Origin: Stenopsyche tienmushanensis
Taxonomy: Eukaryota > Arthropoda > Insecta > Trichoptera > Stenopsychidae
DNA length: 64,000 bases
Direction: 5' to 3'
Assembly: GCA_008973525.1 (NCBI GenBank)
Contig: WACJ01000040.1
Location: 248,001-312,000 of the forward strand
The number at the start of each line of letters is the position of its first letter. Position 1 is the stretch's first letter. Shown here one piece after another: positions 24,107 through 33,749 of the stretch. Both the position numbers and the translations under genes were made by a program. The notes below the pieces were generated by a model, which worked only from the letters and a program-made list of their open reading frames with translations, did no database searches and had not been told where the DNA came from.

Positions 24107-24427
24107 TCAAGTTGTTTTCGATTTGAGTCGTTCTGCTTTCAAATCTTGCAGCTGTTTGATGATCACATTGTTGAGGTCAATAATGACGTTCAATAATTTT
24201 ATATTGTTTGTTCCCTTCCATTGGCTTTTGATGTCATTTCGGTACTTGAGCAGACACTGGACGTGCGCAGGAAGATATTTGTCGTCTTGCGATGATGTGC
24301 GCTTCTTTTCAATCCGTCCAGATTCCACGACTCTCTTTGAGGCGTTCGCAGCGCCATCGGCTGATACTTTCAGCTTTTCTAACTTAGTCGTCAGGGACTC
24401 CATCTGATTCCGTCGCGATGATGACAT
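24107..24427 (-). CDS. Family B copy 2 (inverted)
   Basis: This is a 106-codon intronless ORF from the MSSSRRNQMES start (an in-frame ATG 11 codons upstream exists, as at B1). It differs from B1 at only three positions in this frame (RIEKK for RIQKK, HVQ for HIQ, QLQD for QLKD). It lies in the right arm of the large inverted repeat. The composition is basic, with a possible short coiled coil near the N-terminus and the IKSQWK..VIIDLNNVIIKQ motif near the C-terminus. Function is unknown. Confidence 0.75.
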   Translation of the reverse strand: MSSSRRNQMESLTTKLEKLKVSADGAANASKRVVESGRIEKKRTSSQDDKYLPAHVQCLLKYRNDIKSQWKGTNNIKLLNVIIDLNNVIIKQLQDLKAERLKSKTT

Positions 24428-25281
24428 GGTGCTCGATGTGGATGCGAACAAGGTTGGCAAGGAAATGGTGAAGCTTTCGAGTACTTGTGTGATTTACAAG
24501 AAGGCTTATCGGCTGTGGGTGGATCGATTTCACTAATTGCATAGAAACAATTCTCGGAATATTTATTTCAAAATAAAGATTTCTATAGGCTCATCAGTAT
24601 AGTCTATCAATGAATGTATTTATTTTAAACGCATTTAAAACGAATTCATTATAATAATTAAATATATTGTCGATTCATATAAAACGAGTTCAAAATTCAT
24701 CCATTAAAAGCGGGACCACTTTTATGATGCTTTTCTCCAAATATGGAAAAATTTATATTATATTTAGATGCTAAACAACACATTTAATGGATTCATTCAA
24801 ATAAATAGCATTTACAGTTTGTCTATAGCAAGCGAGCAAAAAAGTGGTATAAAATTCAGTTAGTATATTGAATTAAAAAATATGAACACATTTGGTGTTG
24901 TAAACATATTATTTGTTGTTGAAAATGAACGTTCAATGAGTGCAAAGTATAGGTTTTTATAATCAAAAACCATTTTTTAACTGAAAACAATATTTTAATG
25001 ATATTTTATTCTTTTAAACGCATTTAAAACGAATTCATTTTTAATGATGATTTATTTAAAATTAAAATACGTTGCAAAATACAAAAAACAGTTATTTCGT
25101 GCTATTATGAGTCCAAATTAAAAAGTTATAACGATTTAAGGGTGAAATTTAGGGTATTTCTTCAAACTATTGAAGAAAAACCAAGACACTTTTCCCTTAG
25201 TTTCTAAAAATAAAATTTGCCGATCCATCTGTCAAACGCCCTGTATAGCATAAGCTTCATTATACCGATCGAAAAACTAGT

Positions 25282-25297
25282 GGTCCTGAAAAGGACC
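25282..25297 (-). promoter_or_regulatory. Histone-type mRNA 3' stem-loop of A5
   Basis: This is the perfect 16-nt hairpin on the minus strand, 31 nt after the A5 stop, with flanks AAAAC and ACTAG. Confidence 0.85.
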
Positions 25298-25328
25298 GTT
25301 TTATCCTGCGGCGATGAATGTTTTTGCA

Positions 25329-25604
25329 TCATTTTTTTCTGCGTTTTGTCAAGCGCTTCGGGGAAGCTTTCTCGATTTTGTAGTTCAAACTTATGATAGC
25401 CTGCAGATATATGGGATCCCTCGTCGTCTTCCAACTTTTGACCACATTATCATGAGACATCAAGAGATTCTGGACGTTCATCGGCCGGACCTTATACTTG
25501 GGAGAGTTTGGTGCTTCCGTAGTCACCAGGACGCCCTCGTCCGTGTTCAGAGTTTTTCCAGACTCCATCGGGCTTTCGAATTGGTCGTCGCGAACCGAAG
25601 ACAT
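25329..25604 (-). CDS. Family A copy 5 (inverted)
   Basis: This is a 91-codon intronless ORF. Its N-terminal half matches A1 (M13, N20) while its C-terminal half matches A2 (Y74, K75, K90), which suggests recombination or gene conversion among copies. P81 replaces the usual Leu in SLKRL. It has the same motifs, basic tail and 3' stem-loop as the other copies. Function is unknown. Confidence 0.75.
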   Translation of the reverse strand: MSSVRDDQFESPMESGKTLNTDEGVLVTTEAPNSPKYKVRPMNVQNLLMSHDNVVKSWKTTRDPIYLQAIISLNYKIEKASPKRLTKRRKK

Positions 25605-25748
25605 TTCGTTGTAGGGAAGGTCTAAACGTGTTGATGGTCTAGAAGCGAATGATGGTTTTGGTGATAATTGGAACCTATTGTGTGTGGGAATTGTTCCATT
25701 GCGAAATCATTAAATGTCCTTTTAATGAGTGTAAAGCTTAAGTATGTG

Positions 25749-25798
25749 CGATAATGCTTAATATCGCCACCTGCTATCGCCGCGACATCTATTATCGG
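25749..25798 (-). promoter_or_regulatory. CGATA-motif cluster upstream of gene A5
   Basis: The same conserved promoter block lies inverted (TATCG/CGATA cluster). One CGATA is altered to CGGCGATAG, but four pentamer matches remain. Confidence 0.35.
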
Positions 25799-25830
25799 CC
25801 TTGCAATTTCTCTTTATTTTAATGCCACAT

Positions 25831-26557
25831 TATATTGATTTGGTTTTATTTAAATTTAAGCAATTATAGTATAATGGGATGATTTGAACTTTTTATAGTT
25901 CATTAAACAATTTGCTAGCTGTAGCCGAAATAACTTTTTTCCTTTTAACCTATTGGCGGTCCCGTATTTAATAGGTGAATTTTTTAACTCATTTTATATT
26001 AATCCACAATATATTGAATTATGTTCCCCCCGAGCCCTTTTACATTTCCAATCGAGTAGCAGTAGACCCGTCGGAAAACTTCGGCTACGCTGGGCTGATC
26101 AGGTGAAAAAAGACGTCGCTCTCACAGGACTATACAGGCACCACCAAAAGTAAAGTAAGTAATATATTGAATAATTATAATGAATTAATTTTATTAAACC
26201 AGTTACATTACATACGTTTGTGTTAAATCCTGTTTAATTTGGACTTATTTACACGTTATAATATAAGTTATGAGGCTTTATAATTTTTAATTCCTCAATA
26301 GTCGGTACGAAAGATTTCACAAGTCAAAAAAATGTATATTGATAATAATAATTTGCATGTCAAATATGAAATATTAAACAAAGGCTTCTCTTTATAAATA
26401 AGTACATTACTCCCCCAATTGATAAGCAAAATTTGCAATTTAAAAACCAGGAATTATTTCAACTTATAAAATATGCTATGGAATAATATTCAATAATATC
26501 TTGGAATTTTTCATCATTATTACAATTGACGGTTTCTGCTCGTTAACATAAAGATAA
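25831..26557. repeat. Array junction with RT-tail scrap and W block
   Basis: At about 26030-26155 the plus strand reads SRPVGKLRLRWADQVKKDVA, a scrap of the C-terminal tail of an endonuclease/RT retroelement, inserted between the A5 upstream flank and a new plus-strand W-V-A series. From 26190 the sequence is again the Z/W block of the array. Confidence 0.5.
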
Positions 26558-26922
26558 CACCCCCGATTATCTATAAATATTAAAACTGTATTTAAGCAAA
26601 ATTTAATATTACAAAATATGGGACGGGCCATTTATTTTCGAAATGCTATTTGGAAAATTGAATTTATCTTCCTTTAATATTCATAGGAATTCGCCAAACA
26701 TGGAAATGGAAAAAAAAGTTGAATAAAAATAAGTATGCATAATATTATACATTTATATATACATCCTTGCGTAAATTGGGCACAAAATGATGTGTAAGTG
26801 ATCATGTTGTAAGTTAAAAACTGCAAATTTTAGTATGTGTTTTAAACATAATAAAGTTGCTTAAATTTAAATAAAACCAAATCAATATAATGTTGCATTT
26901 GAATAAAGATAAATTGCAAGGC

Positions 26923-26971
26923 CGATAATAGATGTCGCGTCGATAACAGGTGGCGATATTAAGCATTATCG
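26923..26971 (+). promoter_or_regulatory. CGATA-motif cluster upstream of gene A4
   Basis: This is the same block as at A1-A3, with a 2-bp insertion after TATCG. Confidence 0.4.
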
Positions 26972-27117
26972 ACCACACACTTAAGCTTTACACTCATTAA
27001 AAGGACATTTAATTATTTCGCAATGGAACAATCACCGCACACAATAGCTTGCAATTATCACCACAACCATCATTCGCTTCTAGACCATCAACACGTTTAG
27101 ACCTTCCCTAAAACGAA

Positions 27118-27393
27118 ATGTCCTCGGTTCACGACGACCAATTCGAAAGCCCGATGGAGTCTGGAAAAACTCTGGACGCGGGCGAGGGCGTCCTGGTGAC
27201 TACGGAAGCACCAAACTCTCCCAAGTACAAGGTCCGGCCGATGAACGTCGGGAATCTCTTGATGTCCCATGATAATGTGGTCAAAAGTTGGAAGACGACG
27301 AGAGATCCCATATATCTTCAGGCTATCATAAGTTTGAACTACAACATCGAGAAAGCTTCCCTGAAGCGCTTGACAAAACGCAGAAATAAATGA
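27118..27393 (+). CDS. Family A copy 4
   Basis: This is a 91-codon intronless ORF. An in-frame TAA just before the ATG (CCCTAAAACGAAATG) fixes MSS as the start, which is why I use that start for all copies. Distinct residues are H5, M13, A21, G22, G44 and Y74. The basic tail KRLTKRRNK, the WKTT and YLQAIISLN motifs and the stem-loop spacing are unchanged. The V block to ATG distance is 559 bp against 553 at A1 and A2. Function is unknown. Confidence 0.78.
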   Translation: MSSVHDDQFESPMESGKTLDAGEGVLVTTEAPNSPKYKVRPMNVGNLLMSHDNVVKSWKTTRDPIYLQAIISLNYNIEKASLKRLTKRRNK

Positions 27394-27424
27394 TGCAAAA
27401 GTATTCATCGCCGCAGGATAAAAC

Positions 27425-27440
27425 GGTCCTTTTCAGGACC
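27425..27440 (+). promoter_or_regulatory. Histone-type mRNA 3' stem-loop of A4
   Basis: This is the perfect 16-nt hairpin 31 nt after the A4 stop, with the family A flanks. Confidence 0.85.
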
Positions 27441-27640
27441 ACTAGTTTTTCGATCGGTATAATGAAGCTTATGCTATACAGGGAGTTTGACAGATGGATC
27501 GGCAAATTTTTTTGGAAGCTATGGGGTCTTTTGCTATATTTCACACATTGACTCTATGTCATAAGTGTAAAGGGTTGTCGAAATAGAATTTTGAAACATT
27601 TTGAAAAAATCTCAAAATTTCACCTTTAAATCGTCACAAC

Positions 27641-27999
27641 TTATTAATCTTTGGATGGAATAAAGTATACTAAATTTATGGGATACTCCAAGCATGCGCC
27701 AAAATGAATCCAACCTCAGCTTGAAATAAATCAGGAGACCCAAAAACATCGAGCAGCTTAGGCAATCTGCATAAAGAGGATCTCCCTCAATGGGGAGTTT
27801 TTTTTTACCAAAAATTCATTTGGGGGCTATCTGGATTCAGCAGGATACCCGATTTAGCCCCATGTGACTCTTTTTGTAGGACTGTCTGAAATCTGGCTCA
27901 ACTCTTCGCCAGCTTCAAAGCTCGACTATCTCAATGTCCAGAATGGAGGCCACGTTGATGATATAATTATTACAACATCTAATATATAAAAAATAATCT
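27641..27999. other. Unassigned sequence right of the array
   Basis: This is moderately GC-richer sequence without an open frame. CCAACCTCAGCTTGAA at about 27710 matches the dispersed repeat near 63000, so part of it is repeat-derived. Confidence 0.35.
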
Positions 28000-28175
28000 T
28001 TGTTTGTTCGTATTTAATGCGCTGCTATACCGTTCATTCGATTGCGATAAAACTTTGTCAACTTATTGTTTATACTTGCGGAAATAACATAAGTATAGTA
28101 AACATATTGTTTGTGTGTGCAATTTGTTATGCGAGACGTTTGTTGACGCATATTTGTCTGGTGGTTGCTAAGGTA
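28000..28175 (+). repeat. Dispersed repeat, TTCGTATTTAATGCGCTG family
   Basis: The sequence TTTGTTCGTATTTAATGCGCTGCTATACCG.. with GCGATAAAACTTTGTCAA recurs at about 37000-37150 (+) and in two inverted copies at 50380-50690. It is noncoding. It could be a MITE or Helitron-like element, but its ends were not resolved. Confidence 0.55.
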
Positions 28176-28234
28176 AATAAAGCACTACAATCGTCGATTT
28201 GTTATGTATTTGCCAAGTCTTTGGTCTTCGGTGA

Positions 28235-30240
28235 TCTATTTATTTATTTATTTATTTAGAAATTTATTCACAGCTTACGCCATATTACATAGAAACAAGT
28301 GAAATGAAATACAATGTAAAAAAAAAAAAAAATAATGTAAAAATAAAAAGATAAATATAAAATAAAATAAAGATAAAAAAAAAAAAATAAAATAAAATAA
28401 AATAAAATACATATAAAGATAATAAAAATAATAAAAAAATATAAAATGAAATTAATCATAAAAAATCAAAATTAATAACGATAAATAAAAGAATAATCAA
28501 ATTTTTAGAAAAACAAAATAAAAATATGCATAAATATATATATATATATATAATAATAAAAAAAATAAAACATTAGCAATTAAAAAATTAAAGAATAATA
28601 ATAATATAAGAATTAAGAAGATATTTAGGGGGGCCTAAATATTAACCCTATCCACCTCTTAAATATGATAGAGGCGAGGTCGATCGATGCTGATCTCACT
28701 AAGGCGTTTCCTGAAGAGAAGACGCGGCACTTCATAGACACTGCAGCTCTACGAAGGAGCGCCTCGAGTTGGGGAATGCGCCCGTAGAGGAACATTCCCG
28801 ATGCACTACAACTCCTGGGCAGCCCGAATAGTGCTCTATAACAATTGTTATATTGCACCCGTAGCTGTCGCATGCTGCTCTGCCGGAACTGTGTCCAAAG
28901 TTCTCCCGTGTACATGGACGTGCAATACGTTAGGAAAAGCTGACGCTTGACTGCATCGCTGCATTTAAAGAAGCGTCGCGCCAACATGTTTCCCCGCATG
29001 CACATGGCTCTTCTTTGCCTGTCTATATCGGCATCATCGCTGAGATTGTCGTTAAAGATATGCCCGAGATATTTAACCTCCCGAACTACGTTGAGTTCTT
29101 TTCCCTCGATGGATACAGGAGGGACGTGATCCGGGGCCTTCCCGTCTCGGAACACCATCACCACTGACTTCGATATATTGAATGTCAATTTGTGTGTGAT
29201 GGTGTAGTCCACGCAGACGTCCAATAGCGTTCTCAGTGCCTTGATTGAGGGCGCCAACAGCACCATGTCATCAGCATAAAAGATATGGTTGATGCTCCTT
29301 CCACCCACCTGGCAGCCCACTGCGGTCTCTCTGAGTGCCGCGGAGAGCTCGTCCATGTACAGGTTGAAAAGGTCTGGCGACATAGAGCCACCCTGTCTGA
29401 CTCCGCACCCAGTGCTGAAAGAACTCGACAGAAGACCATCCCAGCGAACCGAATAGCGCTGCCCTCGATACCAACTGGCCAACAGATCGACCAGAGTAGA
29501 AGGGGCTCCTCTCTTCAAAAGTTTATCCCAAAGTAGACTTCGATCGACGCGATCAAATGCCTTGCTAAGGTCGAGAAAGCAAGCATAGACAACAGTCCTT
29601 CTGCTGGTGTAATACCTGATGACTTGCTTGAGCGTGTAGATGGCCAAACTGGTAGAAGTGTTCGATTTAAAACCAAACTGTGCATCGTCGGTGTAAAGGT
29701 AGGCTTTTAGCTTCCCGTGCACAATTTTTTCCAGCAGTTTGGCCAAGATGGTGGCGATTGCAATGGGTCTGTAGTTATCAGTCAGTGTCGCAGCGAGTTT
29801 AGCCGATTTGACAATCGGAACAACTACAGACATACTCAGGTCGGCAGGCACGTAGTTATGCACGAGCATTCCGTTGAATAACGTTTTCAGGGCAAGCAAT
29901 AAGGAAGGTCCGCCGAGCGCAATGTGCTCGGCACAGAGTCCATCATGACCACAAGACTTTTTACCAGAGAGCGTTTTGAGTGCGTCCTTGATCTCGCTCA
30001 AAGTAATAACACAAGCAGCGTTATGTGTCGACAGAGCTGAAGACCGGGCAGAAGAAGAAGCGATCGTAGCGGAAAACATCGACATAGAGAAATGTTGCCT
30101 AAAATTTTCAGCAGCGTCGATCCCGGTGAAACCGTCGACGTGAGCCGGAGGGCCGGCCTTGGAACCGAGCGCAATTCCAGCCAGACGCCAAAAGCCTCCA
30201 AAGTCACCTTTTTTATACCGTGAGGCGGTAAAACACAAAC
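28235..30240 (-). mobile_element. 5'-truncated CR1/L2-group non-LTR retrotransposon
   Basis: On the minus strand a 537-residue open frame (30238 to 28625) is a reverse transcriptase: GHDGLCAEH, NYRPIAI, CFLDLSKAFDRV (Asp about residue 223), GVRQGGSMSPDLFNLYMDEL and FYADDMVLLAP (YADD about residues 321-324). It ends with the C-terminal RT-connection region (YLGHIF, LFLTYC). The endonuclease and ORF1 are missing. The 3'UTR is T/A-rich simple sequence and ends in an (AAAT)n tail at 28235-28260 (minus strand). Motif style suits the CR1/L2/Rex1 group rather than Jockey. Exact clade placement would need a phylogeny. The G+C content is clearly higher than the surroundings. Confidence 0.88.
28305..28620. 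repeat. A-rich simple sequence in retroelement 3'UTR
   Basis: This consists of AAAATA/AAATAAA-type simple repeats, with a TA microsatellite at about 28537-28550. It lies inside the 3' region of the CR1/L2-like element. Confidence 0.7.
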
Positions 30241-33239
30241 GTCATCATTTTAATTCATACCTTGATCAATTCGTTTGGTAACAACAACAACATATGCACC
30301 CTTTACTAATCGTGAAAAATATAGTACCACGTATCCCGCTTAAAGCGTGTTAATACCGTGATACGTGTAAAGGACTAAGCTACCTGAGCTGAAGCTTTGC
30401 AGAAAAAAATGGACATCGATGTACTGAAATTGTCCCACTGACTTCATTTAGAAATCGGTAATTTTTGCTCATACTCGGAGCTCATACTCGTCTAGTGTTT
30501 ACACGCGGACAGCAATAAAGCGGCGAGTGTAAACACGCACGCGCCAACTGCTTGAACTATTTCGAAGCGCCATGTGATGTAAGCGTGAGCACGTGTGCTT
30601 GCCGCACACACGCACAGATGGCGCTGCGTTGCTTCTTCTTCTTTATTTACAACCGATGTAGGGTGACCATGCGTCTCAACAATCAGCTTCAGTTTCATTC
30701 CCCATCTTACGCCTATCAAAATGCACTAAGATTCAACCTGTTTTGATCTGACGGCCAAAACAAATGAAATTACGTTAACGATCGCCATCGAGACGTTTCT
30801 CTGAAACTGGAGCATTAACACTAAATCTACTACTACCGATCAATTTGACCCTTTCAGACTTTTGTAAATTTAAGCATTATCACATCGCCATCAAATATTT
30901 CAGCTTTTCTTAACACTTAACATCCGGGTGCTCCACACTAAACTTCGACCAAAGTCTGGGCGATTTCGCATGAAATTCATGAAACGGCTAAACATCGCGC
31001 TCAACAACATTGAACGGAGGATGCTCCTAAGGAGCATCTTGAGGGCGACGGTGGTAGTCAATTCGCGTCCATGAACCCGACGGGAGATTCGAAATATAGG
31101 ATAGAGGCAAAATATTAACTCTAGTTTTGTCATTATATACATATTTAGGAATTGTATGTAATATAAGGCATGCATTTTATGGGCGTTGTTCATATACCAA
31201 TTTATTCAATTACTAATTGGCTATTATTTGCATGTGATTATAAAAACAGTAGCGTTTTTAAGGACTGGTCATTTTGACCGAGCACATTAGAGATAGGTTT
31301 ACAAGAAGTGCCGGCAGGTTTAGTGTTAATCCAATCACATACCTCCTAATGCAGCCGTCGATCAAAGGACGGACCCTCCAACCAATCATCCGACATACGC
31401 ATAAACCCCAAAAAAAAATGTTAACCCACGGGTCAAATCAAATTATACCACTGAAAGTGGGACAAAATCTCAAAGACATAACTGTCTCGAATGGTCTGAA
31501 TATCGAATTAAGAGCAATTAATCTCTCGCGTATATACATTAGCGCAGCGATTGAGACCTACACTTACGATAGACGAAATAAGCATGCAGCACAATAATTG
31601 ATACATGGATGCTGCGAGCTCAAACGAGTGGGAAGACAAATAAGCAAATGCTCGGTTGTACTTTGATACAATAAGTCACAATTTCCATATTAACTGTGTA
31701 TAATCTGGGTGTCGGTAAAGTTATGTTCTCCTACTTATATCTCGCCAGTATCCTACAGATATGAACACATATACACAAAGGTTCGTATTTGAAATATTTT
31801 CCATGTTTGGAAGTACTTATCAACAGCAGTTGTTTTCAATTATTAAAGGAAATAAATCTCCAGCCAGATCCAGCATAAACGATGCTCACCTTGGATCAAT
31901 TTTATAAGTAATCACTGTTAGCAGTATTGCCCCTGAAGTAGAATAGAGATGCCAAGCATAGAAAGCAGAGAAGCGTCAGGAAAAAAACATTAAATTGTCC
32001 TTTTTTATTCCTGTACCAGTAACGGATTTAACTCTATGCGCAGAAGTACCAGTTAATTCAAGGGATATAAGAAAGTGTTCAAGAATATGCTTATCCTTTG
32101 AAATACACGATTACCTTTAATGCGACATGTAGAAATCGTGATTGAAATACAGACAATTGAAAATTAAGTCTTTTCTGTGTACCGTGATGCCGCGCATAGT
32201 GAAATCGTAATAGAAAATCGCGCTTATCGAGGGCCAGATTTATTCCAGACCAGAGGGAAGCATTTTTTTGCGGCCCATCTAAACTTATTTTTTTTAATTT
32301 GGTCCATATTAGCTTCCGCGTTTGACAGCCTTGTCCTATAGAATCATTTTGTTTATTACCAGAATTTCGAACCGAAATCCAGTAATTGGTAAAACCGTTA
32401 TTTTTGCCGGAACGAAAACCGTAACTGAACCGATTTTTGTTGATATACAATGTAAACTTTACCATTCTGACGCAGAATTAGTTTGTTTGAATTAATTTGA
32501 TAATACTCTAATCTTTACTCTTTGTTCATCCTCTTAATTATCCTGATAAATCAATCCTTATATATGCAGCTTTTCCTGCTGTCCAAATCTTGGACGTAGA
32601 AAGATTTCTGATTTTCGGAGTTAGAATTCTGAGAATTAGAACATTTCTGGTATTCTGAAATAAGCCGTTTGAATAGGATATTTTTTGGAAAAAAGCATAA
32701 ATAAGCTAGAATTATTTTAGAAAGGATTTTCAAGCAAGAAATAATTGTAAAGAAATTGTAAATTCATAGCCTTTGGAGCGAAAACCGTAACCGAACCGAT
32801 ATAATTGCTTAGAACTGAACTGAACAGGAACGAAAACTAAAATGCCTATATAAAATAACCAGCATTAATATTATAATTGTGTCTCCACTTGGTCCAATCT
32901 AATTGTTCATAACCCAACGTTGATATAATGGGTCAGCTCCTGGACTGCGTTCAAATTCACTTGAACACAAAAAAGCTTGATTTTTTGCTTCTGAAGAATT
33001 AAAAGAAATTGCTTTACCACACCAAAAATTAGGACATTTAACCAGATCTTGAAGTTGGTTCAAGTTCAAATTAAAACCTATAAATGGCTGGATGTGCAAC
33101 AATCATTAACCCTTAACTATTAAAAATATCCAGTATTTTTTATCATTCTTCTGTTAAAATAATGTAGTCGTATATTACTTATTGGCAATTGAAGGAAATG
33201 TATTTGATCGAAAACCTGATTAAACCCTGTTATTAAACG
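30241..33239. other. Intergenic DNA with weak repeat traces
   Basis: At 31020-31038 there is a perfect palindrome (GATGCTCCT A AGGAGCATC). At about 32398-32440 and 32775-32845 the motif GGAACGAAAACCGTAAC(T/C)GAACC recurs. CTATAGGACAAGGCTGTC (minus strand, about 32320-32340) resembles a hAT terminal repeat. ORFs at 31274-31597 and 32091-32465 have no recognisable family. No gene is supported. Confidence 0.4.
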
Positions 33240-33530
33240 TTCGTGGTACATTTAAAGGAACCCAAATATCGTCACCAAAACCATAGTCTAATACTACTTT
33301 ATTTTAAAAATGAATAGCACAAACAGTATGCAGTCAGTCCTTGTTAATTTCACAATCGACGATATATCGTATCTTAGCATTTTAAGGTTTAATTAAGATT
33401 TTAAAGCGAACGAATGCTCCTCCTTTGTGCAATGTTGTTACTAAACATACATGACAAAAAACGTTAGGTCGCGGTTTTTTGAACTAGCGTCACCCCACAA
33501 ATAGGGAAGTTTCCCTGCCGCATCCTGTAT
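33240..33530. repeat. MITE-like repeat ending CTGCCGCACCCTGTA
   Basis: It shares TTATTTTAAAAATGAA.AGCACAAACAGTATGC and the end GGAAGTTTCCCTGCCGCATCCTGTATA with 39295-39510, and its ends with 56219-56386 and 60377-60572. It is noncoding, and the family has mariner-like short terminal repeats. Confidence 0.5.
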
Positions 33531-33649
33531 AAGAGGCGGAATTTGATGGCTTAGAAACAGAGCTATAGTATTTTTGCTGTTTTTATTGATTGGGTGAACT
33601 ACAAAATAAACATAATTCGGAAATCGTGAGACAGAGACAGGTGTCTTGC

Positions 33650-33711
33650 TCCTCATCATATACTCGTGCATCGATGGCAAATTTATGCTGTAAAGGTACC
33701 CCTACACGTCT
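33650..33711. repeat. Left arm of spaced inverted repeat
   Basis: About 60 bp ending in CTGTAAAGGTACCCCTACACGT is present, with imperfect outer sequence, in inverted orientation at 36592-36655. The inner 22 bp are identical. The two could be termini of a 3 kb element or two inverted copies of one short repeat. Confidence 0.55.
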
Positions 33712-33724
33712 AAGCATTCTGAAT

Positions 33725-33747
33725 ATATATATATATATATATATATT
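33725..33747. repeat. (AT)n microsatellite
   Basis: An uninterrupted AT dinucleotide run. Confidence 0.9.
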
Positions 33748-33749
33748 TT

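Larger units (their letters stand above)
23870..25830 (-). repeat. Right arm of about 2 kb inverted repeat (mate 13550-15500)
   Basis: Read on the minus strand, this segment repeats the whole A1-spacer-B1-Y segment of 13550-15500: CGATA cluster, gene A, stem-loop, spacer, gene B, stem-loop, Y block. Identity by eye is high, including the spacer. The centre between the arms is about 8.4 kb, including the 2.5 kb Jockey element. Confidence 0.75.
13150..27640. repeat. Rearranged tandem array of 3.2 kb gene-bearing repeats
   Basis: The region is built from the same blocks in both orientations. In the plus orientation the order is: V (ACACCCCCGATTAT region), gene A, A/B spacer, gene B, Y (CCAACGGTGTCAGGTCTAGA region), Z (a diverged A-type 3' flank), W (CCCCCAATTGATAAGC region), then V again. 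V at 13221 and V at 16437 are 3216 bp apart, exactly the spacing of the A1 and A2 start codons (13774 and 16990). Later copies are truncated, inverted or missing the genes. The organisation resembles a decayed histone-type tandem cluster. A non-LTR insertion interrupts it. Confidence 0.8.

Noticed and set aside
13774..27393. Interpretation of family A/B as ordinary core histones
   Set aside because: Lengths are partly similar to H4, but no core histone signature segments are readable in any frame, and the acidic N-terminus of A is unlike a histone tail.
28500..28560. CRISPR-like or satellite array in the A/T repeats
   Set aside because: This is simple A/T sequence in the 3' region of a non-LTR element, with no regular spacers.
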